Origin: an uncultured Megasphaera sp.
GTDB taxonomy: Bacteria; Bacillota; Negativicutes; Veillonellales; Megasphaeraceae
Direction of reading: 5' to 3'
Length of the DNA: 37,137 nucleotides
Assembly: GCA_900554215.1 (NCBI GenBank)
Contig: USGG01000015.1
Coordinates: 1-37,137, forward strand
The notes beneath the pieces are model-generated. The model did no database searches. It saw nothing but the letters and a program-made list of their open reading frames with translations, and had not been told where the DNA came from. The position numbers and the translations under genes were made by a program. The number at the start of each line of letters is the position of its first letter. The first letter of the stretch is position 1. Below are positions 15,838-25,109 of the stretch, piece after piece.

Positions 15838-17784
15838 CTACGTCCGTTTGAATAATTTTGCCAGCTCGTCCGGCGTAAAGCGCACGATAATCGGCCGGCC
15901 ATGCGGGCATACATAGGGTTTATCCGTATGGAATAAGTCTTCCAGCAGCTGCTTCATCTGGCGGATATTCAGCGCGTCGCCGGCTTTGATCGCGCCGTGG
16001 CACGACAAATACGCCAGGGAACGATGGCGCAGCGCCGCCTTGTCCACGGCGTCGTTTTCGTGAAGAGCCCGGCAGATATCTTCGAGAGAATCGGCTATCT
16101 GGCTCGTCGGCAAGTCGCAGGGCACCTCTTCCATGCGCAGCGTCGACGGCCCCGCCTCGGAATAGGCATAGCCCAGGTCGGCGAATACGTCCGGCCGTTC
16201 CAGGAGCAAGGTCATGTCGTCGCTATCGACTTCCACGAATTCTGCCGTCAGCAGCTGCTGGCTGGGCATTTTCTCCGCCCGCCGGCAGAATTTGTCGTAT
16301 CGTATCCGTTCATGCGCCGCATGCTGGTCTATGATGTACAAATCCTGGCCCTTCTTGGCGATAATGAAGCAGTCGGCCACCTCGCCCAGAGGAATAAATA
16401 CGTCTTCGTCGCCGTCGAAGGTAATGACCGGCGCGTCGTCCTGCGCCGTCTGTCCCTTCGATGCCAGTTCGCGGCTAAAGCTTTCCCACTCGTCAGCTGA
16501 AGACCGGGAGGGCTCGTATGCATGGGACGGCCGCTGTGCAATCGTCTCGTCCTGACGGCTGTATACGGGAGTCACGACGTCTCTCGTTTCCCACACGGGC
16601 ATACGCCTCGGTTCTTGTACGGCGTCGGCGCGCCGCTGCGGCAGGGGCGAAAGGTCCTCAAAGGGAAGTTCCTGGGCTTGTGCCGGCGGAGCCGCCGCCT
16701 GCTCTTTCAGCTCCAACGACTCTTCCTCCGCTTCCCTGCGCTGTATCTGCTGCGGCGGCATATCGATGTTCGTCGCAATGTCTTCCGGCTTTTCCTGGGC
16801 TACCAGGGCCGTAATGATACTGTGGTATACGGCCCGATACACGGCCTGTTCGTCGGCAAATTTTATTTCCGTCTTGGCCGGATGGACGTTGACGTCTACC
16901 GCCGCCGGGTCCATGTGAATGTGAATCATGGCGAAGGGATAGCCCGATTTGGGCAGCATGGCATGATAGGCGTTTTCCACGGCCTTAAATATGAGGGGAT
17001 TGTGCACGATGCGGCCGTTGACGATGCAGGTTTGCCAGGCCCGCGTGCTCTTTAATACCGACGGCTTGCCTACGTAGCCTTCGACGGCGATGTCGCCGTC
17101 GTCATGGGAAATGGAGAAGATTTCCTTCGCCAGCGCCGCGCCGTAAATATTGGCTATCGTTTCTTTCAGCTCGCCGCCTCCGCCCGTATGCAGCGTCGTC
17201 CGGCCGTTATTCGTAAAGGTAAAGGCAATGGACGGATGCGATAAGGCCAGCTTGGTAATCATTTCGCTGATCTTGGAGCTTTCCGTTCGCTCGCTTTTCA
17301 AAAATTTGCGGCGGGCCGGCGTATTGTAAAATAAATCGCTCACTTCCATCGTCGTGCCTACAGGCGCGCCGATCTGGTCTTCGCTGGTAATTTCGCCGCC
17401 GTCGAGAAGGAGATGCGTAGCAAAGTCGTCGTCGGGCCGGCGCGTCGTAATCTGCATATGCGATACGGCGGCGATGCTGGGTACGGCTTCGCCGCGGAAC
17501 CCCAGCGAGCTGATGGCAAAGATATCTTCAACAGCGCTGATCTTGCTCGTCGCATGGCGAATAATGCACTTGCGCGCGTCTTCGGGACTCATGCCGCAGC
17601 CGTCGTCGGTAACGCGCATGTACGACTGGCCGCCGTCGGCTATTTCCACTTCGATAGCCGACGCGCCGGCGTCGATGGCGTTTTCCACCAATTCTTTGAC
17701 GCACGACGCCGGCCGCTCTACGACTTCGCCGGCGGCAATTTTATTGCGCGTCGCCTCGTCAAGCAAATTTATAATAGAACTCAA
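15838..17784 (-). CDS. mutL: DNA mismatch repair protein MutL
   Basis: Links mismatch recognition by MutS to strand removal. The 648 residues have the GHL ATPase motifs at the N-terminus (E34 in ELVENAIDAG, DDGCGM at 60-65, GFRGEA at 95-100), a Pro/Gln-rich linker at about 335-455, and a C-terminal dimerisation/endonuclease domain. The endonuclease motif DQHA..E....E is present as D486-Q-H-A, E492 and then D497 instead of the final Glu. The SCHG and CPHGRP metal-site motifs follow, so this is the nicking type of MutL found where MutH is absent. The start is TTG at 17784, overlapping the mutS stop as TTGA, with AAGGGAG upstream. Confidence 0.96.
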   Translation of the reverse strand: MSSIINLLDEATRNKIAAGEVVERPASCVKELVENAIDAGASAIEVEIADGGQSYMRVTDDGCGMSPEDARKCIIRHATSKISAVEDIFAISSLGFRGEAVPSIAAVSHMQITTRRPDDDFATHLLLDGGEITSEDQIGAPVGTTMEVSDLFYNTPARRKFLKSERTESSKISEMITKLALSHPSIAFTFTNNGRTTLHTGGGGELKETIANIYGAALAKEIFSISHDDGDIAVEGYVGKPSVLKSTRAWQTCIVNGRIVHNPLIFKAVENAYHAMLPKSGYPFAMIHIHMDPAAVDVNVHPAKTEIKFADEQAVYRAVYHSIITALVAQEKPEDIATNIDMPPQQIQRREAEEESLELKEQAAAPPAQAQELPFEDLSPLPQRRADAVQEPRRMPVWETRDVVTPVYSRQDETIAQRPSHAYEPSRSSADEWESFSRELASKGQTAQDDAPVITFDGDEDVFIPLGEVADCFIIAKKGQDLYIIDQHAAHERIRYDKFCRRAEKMPSQQLLTAEFVEVDSDDMTLLLERPDVFADLGYAYSEAGPSTLRMEEVPCDLPTSQIADSLEDICRALHENDAVDKAALRHRSLAYLSCHGAIKAGDALNIRQMKQLLEDLFHTDKPYVCPHGRPIIVRFTPDELAKLFKRT

Positions 17785-20372
17785 TTCATGCCGCTCCCTT
17801 CTTTAGCTTCTTTCTGCAAGGAGTAGAGAAATGAAATCGCTTCAATGGGCGTCATACTCGACACGTCGACGGAGAGCAGCCGCTTCAGCACGGGGTCGGT
17901 AAACAGGCTGTCCGCCGGCGGACGGCTTTCTTTTTTAGGCACCGGCGTCGCCACGGCTCCCTGGGACTCCAGCTCCGACAGGATGACGTCAGCCCGCTTC
18001 AGCAGGCTTTCGGGAAGGCCGGCCAGCCGGGCTACGTGCAGGCCGTAGCTGCGGTCGGCGCCGCCGGGAATGATACGCCGCAAAAATTTTATGTTCTTGC
18101 CCCGTTCCTTTACGGCCACGGTGTAGTTCTTTATCTTTTCCGACGTATCGGCCATGTCGGTCAATTCGTGGTAATGAGTGGCGAAAAGCGTCAGGGCGTG
18201 GATGTGCTTCAGGCAATACTCGATGACGGCCCGGGCAATGGACATGCCGTCAAAGGTACTTGTGCCCCGGCCGATTTCGTCGAGGACGAGGAGGCTGCGC
18301 TCCGTCGCGTGGCTTAAAATATAGGATACCTCTTTCATTTCTACCATAAAGGTGCTCTGACCGCTCAGGATATCGTCGCTGGCGCCGATGCGGGTGAAAA
18401 TACGGTCCACCGGGCAGATAGACGCCTCTCGGGCCGGGATAAACGAGCCGGTCTGAGCCATGAGTACCAGGCCGGCAACCTGCCGCATGTACGTCGACTT
18501 GCCGGCCATATTCGGGCCGGTGATGACCAGGATTTCATGGCTGCTGTGGTTCAGCGTCACGTCGTTCGGCACGAACAGCTCGTCCTTCAGGAATTTTTCA
18601 ATAATCGGATGGCGTCCGTCCTTGATCTGCACGGCCTGCTTCGTATTCAGGCCCGGCCGTATATAGTGGTTGTCATGGGCGGCGCAGGCCAGGCTGTACA
18701 GGCAGTCGACACGAGCAATGGCCCGGGCCGTCTGCTGCATTTCCCGGATATGGCCCTGTATGTCCCTGCGGAGCTGGCCGAAAAGCTGGTATTCCAGCTC
18801 CAGCATCCGTTCCTGCGACGTCAGCACCTTGACTTCAAACTCCTTCAGCGCCGGCGTGATGTACCGTTCGGCGTTGACCAGCGTCTGCTTGCGCACGTAA
18901 TAATCGGGAATAGGCTTCGTATTGGCGTGGGAAATTTCAAAGTAATAGCCGAATACCTTCGTATAGCCTATTTTCATCTTGATACCCGTCTTTTCTTTTT
19001 CCTGCTCTTCCAGCTCCTTCAAATAGGCCTTGCTGTTGGCGGCGATAGAGCGGATTTCGTCGAGTTCGGCCGAATAGCCGTCGCGGATGACGCCGCCGTT
19101 GCGGATAACCAGTCCCGGCTCGTCCTTGATGCTGCGGCACAGTAGGCCGTACATATCGTCGTGCGTCTGAATCCGGCCGCACAGGCGCTTGAGCAGGTCC
19201 GCATCGGCCTGCTCCAGGATGTGCCGGAGCTGCGGTATTGCCGCCAGAGATTCCCGCAGAGCCACCAGGTCCTTCGGGCTGGCCGTCCCCGTTTCGATGC
19301 GGGTCAAGATGCGTTCGAAATCGTAAATCCGGTCCATCGTATCGGCCAGGTCCTGCCGCATGATTTCATGACTGAGAATCTCTTCGACGGCATCCTGCCG
19401 CATCGTAATATCGGCCATGCGCACCAGAGGCGCTTCCAGCCACTTGCGCAGCAGCCGGCCGCCCATAGCGGTCTTCGTCTTGTCCAAAATCGACAGGAGC
19501 GTGCCCTTGCGGCCGCCGTCGCGGACGTTCTGCGTAATTTCGAGATGGCGCAGGCTGGCGGCGTCGATAACCAGGCGACGCTCGTTGTCAATACGTTCCA
19601 GCGAGTTGATATGGCCGATATCGGACTGCATGACTTCGCCGACATAGGTCAGGAGCATGCCGATGCAGGCCGCCGCTCCCTTCGCTTCCTCTACCGCTTC
19701 CGCCCCAAAATACCGGACTGCGACCGCTTCGTAGTCGACGGCGTCGTCGGCGGCAAAGGGCGTCACTGCGCACTGGGCCAGCCGGCTGCGCAGATAAGCC
19801 TGGACGGCGTCCATGTATTCGTCCATATGGGCGTATATGAGCTCGCTCGGCTCATATACCGAAAAAATATCAAACAGCACGTCGTCCATGGCGCCGGCAT
19901 TGCATAGGGACCACAGGCATTCTCCCGTCGTCACGTCCATCAGGGCGACGGCAATCGACGTGTCGCGCGCGCAGACGCAGCTGATATAGTTGTTCTTCTT
20001 CGAGGCTACGGCGTTTTCCAGGGTAATCGTCCCCGGCGTGATGACCTTGATGATCTTGCGCTTGACGATGCCCTTGACCGTCTTCGGATCCTCCATCTGC
20101 TCGCAGATCGCCACTTTATAGCCCTTGTGGACCAGCCGCTCGATATAGGTGTCGGCCGAGTGGAAGGGCACGCCGCACATGGGAACCCGTTCCTTATTTC
20201 CGACGCCCCGTCCGGTCAGCGTCAAATCCAATTCCCGCGATGCCGTCAAAGCGTCGTCGTTAAACATTTCATAAAAATCGCCAAGCCGGAAAAACAATAT
20301 CTTATCCGGACATTGAGCCTTGACCTCCAAATACTGCTTAAGCATAGGAGTCAACTTTACTGTATCAGCCAA
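17781..20372 (-). CDS. mutS: DNA mismatch repair protein MutS
   Basis: Binds mismatches and small loops. The 863 residues carry the mismatch-wedge motif F33-Y34-E35 in GDFYEMF, Walker A GPNMAGKST at 619-627, and Walker B with the LVLDEIGRGTSTFDG signature near 696-710. This is full-length MutS1. The start is TTG at 20372, supported by AAGGAGG 7 nt upstream; no ATG alternative fits. It is 12 bp after miaB and overlaps mutL by 4 bp, so mutS and mutL are translationally coupled. Confidence 0.97.
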   Translation of the reverse strand: MADTVKLTPMLKQYLEVKAQCPDKILFFRLGDFYEMFNDDALTASRELDLTLTGRGVGNKERVPMCGVPFHSADTYIERLVHKGYKVAICEQMEDPKTVKGIVKRKIIKVITPGTITLENAVASKKNNYISCVCARDTSIAVALMDVTTGECLWSLCNAGAMDDVLFDIFSVYEPSELIYAHMDEYMDAVQAYLRSRLAQCAVTPFAADDAVDYEAVAVRYFGAEAVEEAKGAAACIGMLLTYVGEVMQSDIGHINSLERIDNERRLVIDAASLRHLEITQNVRDGGRKGTLLSILDKTKTAMGGRLLRKWLEAPLVRMADITMRQDAVEEILSHEIMRQDLADTMDRIYDFERILTRIETGTASPKDLVALRESLAAIPQLRHILEQADADLLKRLCGRIQTHDDMYGLLCRSIKDEPGLVIRNGGVIRDGYSAELDEIRSIAANSKAYLKELEEQEKEKTGIKMKIGYTKVFGYYFEISHANTKPIPDYYVRKQTLVNAERYITPALKEFEVKVLTSQERMLELEYQLFGQLRRDIQGHIREMQQTARAIARVDCLYSLACAAHDNHYIRPGLNTKQAVQIKDGRHPIIEKFLKDELFVPNDVTLNHSSHEILVITGPNMAGKSTYMRQVAGLVLMAQTGSFIPAREASICPVDRIFTRIGASDDILSGQSTFMVEMKEVSYILSHATERSLLVLDEIGRGTSTFDGMSIARAVIEYCLKHIHALTLFATHYHELTDMADTSEKIKNYTVAVKERGKNIKFLRRIIPGGADRSYGLHVARLAGLPESLLKRADVILSELESQGAVATPVPKKESRPPADSLFTDPVLKRLLSVDVSSMTPIEAISFLYSLQKEAKEGSGMN

Positions 20373-20384
20373 CGCGCTGCCTCC

Positions 20385-21713
20385 TTAATGAATTAAATGT
20401 CCTTTCAATACCCAGGTCTGCCCCTTATCGACGGCAACCTTTACGGTGTCGCCTATGGCTGCGGACCCGTCGTGTTCCCATATAATCATCTTATTGCCCG
20501 TCGTCCGGCCGAACCAGTGGTTTTCGTCGTTTTTAGTCGGCCCTTCGACGATGACTTCGTATTCCTTATGCTCCATAGCCTGATTCAGCTGCAGACTGTA
20601 CACGTTCTGCACATCCATGAGGCGCTGCAGGCGGCGGCTCTTTTCCTCCTGGGGAATCTGATGATCCATCTTGGCTGCCGGCGTTCCCGTGCGGGGCGAA
20701 TAAATGAAGGTGTAAGCCATGTCGTACTGAACCCGTTTCAGCAGATCCAGAGTCTGGCAAAACATTTCTTCCGTTTCGCCGGGGAACCCGACGATGATGT
20801 CTGTCGTCAGAACCAGGTCGGGGATGCGCTTGCGGGCGTATTCTACCAGTTCCATATATTGGTCTACCGTATAGCCCCGGTTCATTTTTTTCAGCAGCTC
20901 GTCGGAGCCGCTCTGAATTGGAAGGTGCATGTGGTTGACGACCTTCTGGCTGTCGGCAATGGCATCGATCATGGCAAAGGTCATATCCTTGGGATGGCTG
21001 GTCATGTACCGCACCCGTTCGATGCCGTCGATGCGGTCGACGGCCTGGAGAAGGGATGAAAAATCGGTACCGTCCTTTAAGTCCAGCCCGTACGAATTGA
21101 CGTTTTGCCCCAGCAGGGTAATTTCCTTATAACCTTCTTTGGCAATTTCCTCAATTTCTCTGACGATGTCGGCAATGGGCCGGCTTACTTCGCGGCCCCG
21201 CACGTAGGGCACGATGCAGTAGGAGCAGAAATTGTTGCAGCCGTACATGATCGACACCCACGCCTTGAGGTCGGACGTGCGCACCGTCGGCAAATCGTGA
21301 AAGGCCGGCATGGTCATGTCGGCTTCTAAATAATGGCCCGACGTGGCCTGCCGTTCCCGAATGAGCTCGACGAGCTTGTGTATATTATGCGTGCCGATGA
21401 CCAAATCGATGTGCGGCGCCCGTTCAAACAGGCGGTCCTGCCATTCCTGGGCCATGCAGCCAGCGACGGCGATGATGAGATTCGGATTATGCTGCTTGAC
21501 GTGCTTGAGCTCGCCGATTTTTCCCAGGATCTTTCCTTCGGCAGTCTCGCGGACGCAGCAGGTGTTGAGCAGGACGACGTCGGCCATATCCATGTCTTCC
21601 GTCCTGCGATATCCCAGCGATTCCAGCTGGCCGGCGTAGCGCTCGCTGTCGGACTCGTTCATCTGACATCCATATGTCAGCAAAAAGTAAAATTTATTTT
21701 CTATAATATCCAA
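20385..21713 (-). CDS. miaB: tRNA-2-methylthio-N6-dimethylallyladenosine synthase MiaB
   Basis: Radical-SAM methylthiotransferase that turns i6A37 into ms2i6A37. The 442 residues have the N-terminal UPF0004 domain with C16 (TYGCQMN), C52 and C86 for one cluster, the radical-SAM CNNFCSYC motif (C159, C163, C166), and a TRAM domain at about 380-442. The frame is open up to an ATG at 21791, but the likely promoter would place transcription start within a few bases of that ATG, with no ribosome site. The TTG at 21713 is preceded by GGAG about 10 nt upstream and gives the normal family N-terminus, so it is preferred. It heads the ten-gene run; MiaA, its substrate supplier, is in the same run. Confidence 0.95.
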   Translation of the reverse strand: MDIIENKFYFLLTYGCQMNESDSERYAGQLESLGYRRTEDMDMADVVLLNTCCVRETAEGKILGKIGELKHVKQHNPNLIIAVAGCMAQEWQDRLFERAPHIDLVIGTHNIHKLVELIRERQATSGHYLEADMTMPAFHDLPTVRTSDLKAWVSIMYGCNNFCSYCIVPYVRGREVSRPIADIVREIEEIAKEGYKEITLLGQNVNSYGLDLKDGTDFSSLLQAVDRIDGIERVRYMTSHPKDMTFAMIDAIADSQKVVNHMHLPIQSGSDELLKKMNRGYTVDQYMELVEYARKRIPDLVLTTDIIVGFPGETEEMFCQTLDLLKRVQYDMAYTFIYSPRTGTPAAKMDHQIPQEEKSRRLQRLMDVQNVYSLQLNQAMEHKEYEVIVEGPTKNDENHWFGRTTGNKMIIWEHDGSAAIGDTVKVAVDKGQTWVLKGHLIH

Positions 21714-21801
21714 TGCAGGTTCTCTCCGTTTCCATGAATATATCTGCAATAACCCTCCATCGGGGCTTGCGTTACGACAATTATGCCCCATTGAGGTTTA
21801 C

Positions 21802-21807
21802 ATTATA
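21802..21807 (-). promoter_or_regulatory. -10 element of the miaB-mutS-mutL run
   Basis: A perfect TATAAT on the minus strand about 90 nt upstream of the TTG start of miaB. No convincing -35 lies at 17 nt; an overlapping TATTAT with TTGCTT 18 nt upstream is an alternative reading. Confidence 0.4.
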
Positions 21808-21837
21808 TAATACCATAGGGGCCGCAGAATAAGCAAC

Positions 21838-21883
21838 AAAAAATAGACCCGGCAGTCCGTACAAATCAACGTACGTCCTGCCG
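21838..21883 (-). terminator. Probable terminator after alr
   Basis: On the minus strand a hairpin of 6 bp plus 5 bp (CGGCAG/CTGCCG and CGTAC/GTACG) is interrupted by facing GA/GA mismatches, with an 8-nt loop and six T about 6 nt past the stem. It lies between alr and the miaB promoter. Confidence 0.65.
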
Positions 21884-21939
21884 CGCCTATATGAGAACTT
21901 GTATTACGGCAGCGAGCTCTCGACGGCCTGCTGCCAAGC

Positions 21940-23139
21940 TTATTCAAATAGATACTCTACGCGCTTAACGACCTTTCCCCCTTGAATATATACGCGGGGG
22001 ACGCGGCGGTTAATATTGCAGAGGATTTCATGATCTATCGTGCCGATCAATCCGGCGATTTCTTCCAAAGGAATCTCTTCGCCGCCCTGCTGTCCGAACA
22101 ACACGACTTCGTCGCCGATTTGAACGTCGGGAATGCCGGTCACGTCGATCATGCACTGATCCATGCAGATATTGCCGACCTGCCGGGCCCGCCGTCCATG
22201 GATGAGGACTTCAGCCCGATTGGACAATACGCGGGGATAGCCGTCGGAATAGCCCAGAGGCAGCGTCGCAATGACCGTCGGCCGCTTTGCCGTAAAGTGA
22301 CGGCCATAGCTGACCGTATCGCCTGGTTCAATCGTCTTGATGTGGGTCACGCAGCACCGCAGGGACATGACCGGCCGAGGCGTAAAGGACGGCACCGCCA
22401 CTTCGTCGGACGGATTGTACCCGTACTGGATGATGCCGGGCCGCACCATATCGCAGCGGAAATCGGGATATACTGCCGTGCCGGCACTGTTGCAGCAATG
22501 GCGGACGTTGACGTGAACGCCTTCTTCATCCAGACGCCGGCAGAACCAGGCAAAGGTTTCATACTGCTTTTTCGTATAGCCGACTGACTCGTCTCCGTCC
22601 ATATCGGCGACGGCAAAATGCGTAAACAGCCCCTCAATGGCTACATTGGGCAAGGCTGCAATCTGCTTGATTTCTGCAATACTTTCTTCGCAGGGCCTGT
22701 AGCCGATGCGTCCCATGCCCGTGTCGGCAGCGATATGGACGTGTATCGTCTGATTCTGCCGCTGCGCTTCTTCGGAAAACAGGACCGCATCCTGATAATG
22801 AAATACAGCGGCGTCAATGCCGTACAGCACGACGTCCCGCGCCCGGCGGCCATCCGTATGGCCCAGGATGACGATGCGCGCCGTAATGCCGGCCCGCCGC
22901 AATTCTACAGCCTCGCTGACGCAGGCAACGGCCAGCCGATCCGCCCCGTTTTCCAAAAACACCTTCGCCAGCTCTACCGCACCGTGACCGTAGGCGTTGG
23001 CCTTGACGACGGATGTAATCAGCGTATCCGGCCCGACAGCCTGACGAATGTGCCGCATATTATACGCCGCCGCGTCTAAATCAATTTGGGCCCACACAGG
23101 CCGTTTCGTAAAATGCTCCGTTAATTCCAGTACATCCAC
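21940..23139 (-). CDS. alr: Alanine racemase
   Basis: PLP enzyme that makes D-alanine for peptidoglycan. The 399 residues have the PLP lysine K46 in VVKANAYGHG and the catalytic tyrosine Y278 in VSYGRHF; the cofactor and substrate loops (THFAVADMD, CMDQCMIDVTG) are intact. The start is GTG at 23139, supported by GGTGAT 5 nt upstream. A promoter with good spacing lies just after the permease stop, so alr can be transcribed alone or by read-through from the permease. The leader of about 95 nt holds two small hairpins whose meaning is unclear. Confidence 0.96.
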   Translation of the reverse strand: MDVLELTEHFTKRPVWAQIDLDAAAYNMRHIRQAVGPDTLITSVVKANAYGHGAVELAKVFLENGADRLAVACVSEAVELRRAGITARIVILGHTDGRRARDVVLYGIDAAVFHYQDAVLFSEEAQRQNQTIHVHIAADTGMGRIGYRPCEESIAEIKQIAALPNVAIEGLFTHFAVADMDGDESVGYTKKQYETFAWFCRRLDEEGVHVNVRHCCNSAGTAVYPDFRCDMVRPGIIQYGYNPSDEVAVPSFTPRPVMSLRCCVTHIKTIEPGDTVSYGRHFTAKRPTVIATLPLGYSDGYPRVLSNRAEVLIHGRRARQVGNICMDQCMIDVTGIPDVQIGDEVVLFGQQGGEEIPLEEIAGLIGTIDHEILCNINRRVPRVYIQGGKVVKRVEYLFE

Positions 23140-23236
23140 AGTTTATCACCATCCTGTCTAAACAGGAACAGCAGCCGCCAGTCGTCTGACCGGCCACTGC
23201 TTCCCATACATTGCTTATATTATTTCCACTATTATA

Positions 23237-23265
23237 ACTATACTGCACGCTATCGTCTTTTTCAA
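23237..23265 (-). promoter_or_regulatory. Promoter of alr
   Basis: TTGAAA (23265-23260), a 17-nt spacer and TATAGT (23242-23237) on the minus strand, with a TATAAT a few bases further on. It lies 10 bp beyond the permease stop codon. Confidence 0.65.
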
Positions 23266-23274
23266 GATGCGGGT

Positions 23275-24702
23275 CTACCGGTTAGACGGGTCCACGGCGT
23301 CTCCCTTATAATGCTCGAAACGGATTTTTTCCGCCTTATGGACGCCCGTGCCGTAGTAGACGAGCAGCAAGGCCGCTACCCACACGATCGTCGCAAAAAT
23401 AGCGATGCGCGTCGTGGCGTCGAAGGCCGCTGAGATAACGACGACGATGAAAAAGAGGAGGGCGAAATAATTGGAATACGGCGATAAGGGCATTTTATAG
23501 CGAATAGATTTCCGCTGTTCCGGACTCAGCGATTTGCGGTAGCTCATCTGGCTGAACAAGATAAGGCTCCACGTAATCATGCAGGCGAAGGAGCTGATGG
23601 ACGTAGCGATGACGAATACCTGCGCCGGCAGGAAATAGTTCATGGCGACGCCGATAAGCATGAACAATACGGATACGAGTATGCAGCGGTACGGCACCTT
23701 ATGAGAGCTGACGACGCTCAGCGACTTGGGAGCCTTCCCCTGCAGGGACAGGTTGTACAGCATGCGTCCCGTACTGTAAATGCCGGAGTTGCACGAAGAC
23801 AGGGCCGCCGTAATGACGACGAAATTGATGATGTGAGCCGCACTGCTGATGCCTAATTTTTCAAATACCATGACAAAGGGGCTTCCCTGATGACCGAGCT
23901 GGTTCCAGGGATAAATAGCCATGATGACCAATAAGGCCAGCACGTAGAACAAAAGGATTCGATACAGCACCTTGTCGATTGCGCCGGACAAGGTCTTCGC
24001 CGGATTGTGGGCTTCGCCGGCCGTCACGCCGATGACCTCGATGCCGACATAGGCAAAGGAAATCATGACCAGCGTGCCGAACACGCCTTCCCAGCCGTTG
24101 GGGAAGAAGCCGCCGTGCGCCGTCAGATTGCTGAGACCGACAGCCACGCCGTTGTTTCCGAAGCCGAAGAAAATCATGGCGCCGCCCGTAATGATAAGGA
24201 AGATGATGGTAATAATCTTAATAAGGGCAAACCAGAATTCAAATTCTCCATATGCTTTGACGGAAATCAAATTGGCGCAGGTCATAATAGCCAAAGCAGC
24301 CAGGCAGGATATCCACTGGGGCAAATCGGGATACCAGAAATGCATGTACACGCCGACAGCCGTAATCTCAGCCATGCAGGTAACGATCCAGAAATACCAG
24401 TAATTCCACCCGGAAATATATCCGGCCAAAGGATTTAAGAATTGATAGGCATGGGCGCTGAAGGAGCCCGACACGGGATATTCGACGACGACTTCGCCCA
24501 TAGCCCGCATGACGAAGAAAATAGCCAAGCCGCAGATAATATAGGCTACAACGACAGCCGGGCCTGCCTTTTCAATAGCCGACGCCGACCCTAAGAACAA
24601 GCCGACGCCGATGGCCCCGCCAAAGGAAATCAGCTGGATATGCCTTTCCTGCAGGCCGCGGTTCAAATCTTCATGAACGACTTTCGCATTTTGTTCACTC
24701 AT
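23275..24702 (-). CDS. AAT-type amino acid permease (APC superfamily)
   Basis: An inner-membrane amino acid/proton symporter of 475 residues with about 12 hydrophobic segments. The first segment carries the APC signature GGAIGVGLFLGSASAIEKAG (28-47), followed by the MGEVVVEYPVSGSF block (67-80). Overall it looks most like the ProY/CycA/AroP group of the AAT family. Substrate cannot be fixed by eye; being upstream of alr makes alanine, D-alanine or D-serine/glycine possible, but that is context only. The ATG at 24702 follows GAGGTGA. A near-consensus promoter about 140 bp upstream implies strong expression. Confidence 0.88.
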   Translation of the reverse strand: MSEQNAKVVHEDLNRGLQERHIQLISFGGAIGVGLFLGSASAIEKAGPAVVVAYIICGLAIFFVMRAMGEVVVEYPVSGSFSAHAYQFLNPLAGYISGWNYWYFWIVTCMAEITAVGVYMHFWYPDLPQWISCLAALAIMTCANLISVKAYGEFEFWFALIKIITIIFLIITGGAMIFFGFGNNGVAVGLSNLTAHGGFFPNGWEGVFGTLVMISFAYVGIEVIGVTAGEAHNPAKTLSGAIDKVLYRILLFYVLALLVIMAIYPWNQLGHQGSPFVMVFEKLGISSAAHIINFVVITAALSSCNSGIYSTGRMLYNLSLQGKAPKSLSVVSSHKVPYRCILVSVLFMLIGVAMNYFLPAQVFVIATSISSFACMITWSLILFSQMSYRKSLSPEQRKSIRYKMPLSPYSNYFALLFFIVVVISAAFDATTRIAIFATIVWVAALLLVYYGTGVHKAEKIRFEHYKGDAVDPSNR

Positions 24703-24841
24703 ACTACGTCACCTCTGTCATCATAAATTTCCGGCGGCATATGTCCTGAAACGGCTGTTCGTCAGGAAAATACACTGCCGTTACACATTGCATGCTTTTC
24801 GTTCAGTATACCTTTTTCGCATACTTCAAATTACAATATTT

Positions 24842-24871
24842 ATTATAAACTTCCCTCTTTACTTATGTCAA
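24842..24871 (-). promoter_or_regulatory. Near-consensus sigma-70 promoter of the permease gene
   Basis: A perfect TTGACA (24871-24866), an 18-nt spacer and a perfect TATAAT (24847-24842) on the minus strand. Start near 24835 gives a leader of about 130 nt. About 20 bp upstream lies a 7-bp inverted repeat GATATTT/AAATATC (24892-24911), a possible operator. Confidence 0.8.
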
Positions 24872-25056
24872 TGTATATCTGCCTATTATTTGATATTTTT
24901 AAAGAAATATCTTTTGTTAAATTTATTTATTTAAACCCAATGCATAATTCCATTAAAGACAGCCAAAGGCATGCAATTCCTGAAAGCCTCTGTTTCAGCC
25001 TATAATCGTCATGCTTCTTCGTGCAAATGTCCTTCCTAAACGCATATTTTCAGGTA

Positions 25057-25065
25057 TGCTATAAT
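25057..25065 (+). promoter_or_regulatory. Extended -10 promoter of the aminopeptidase gene
   Basis: TGC followed by a perfect TATAAT (25060-25065), 45 bp before the ATG. No good -35 at the matching distance, as is common for extended -10 promoters. Confidence 0.6.
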
Positions 25066-25109
25066 AAATACCAAGATATACTAGTTTTCCAGAAAAGGAC
25101 GGTACGATT

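Larger units (their letters stand above)
24703..25109. other. Divergent control region between permease and aminopeptidase
   Basis: No gene is seen. Besides the two promoters listed separately it holds inverted repeats GATATTT/AAATATC (24892-24911) and CTGAAA/TTTCAG (24980-24998). The second is directly followed by a plus-strand TATAAT (25001-25006), which may be another start for the aminopeptidase. The permease leader contains a CCTGA/TCAGG hairpin (about 24745-24768). Confidence 0.5.
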
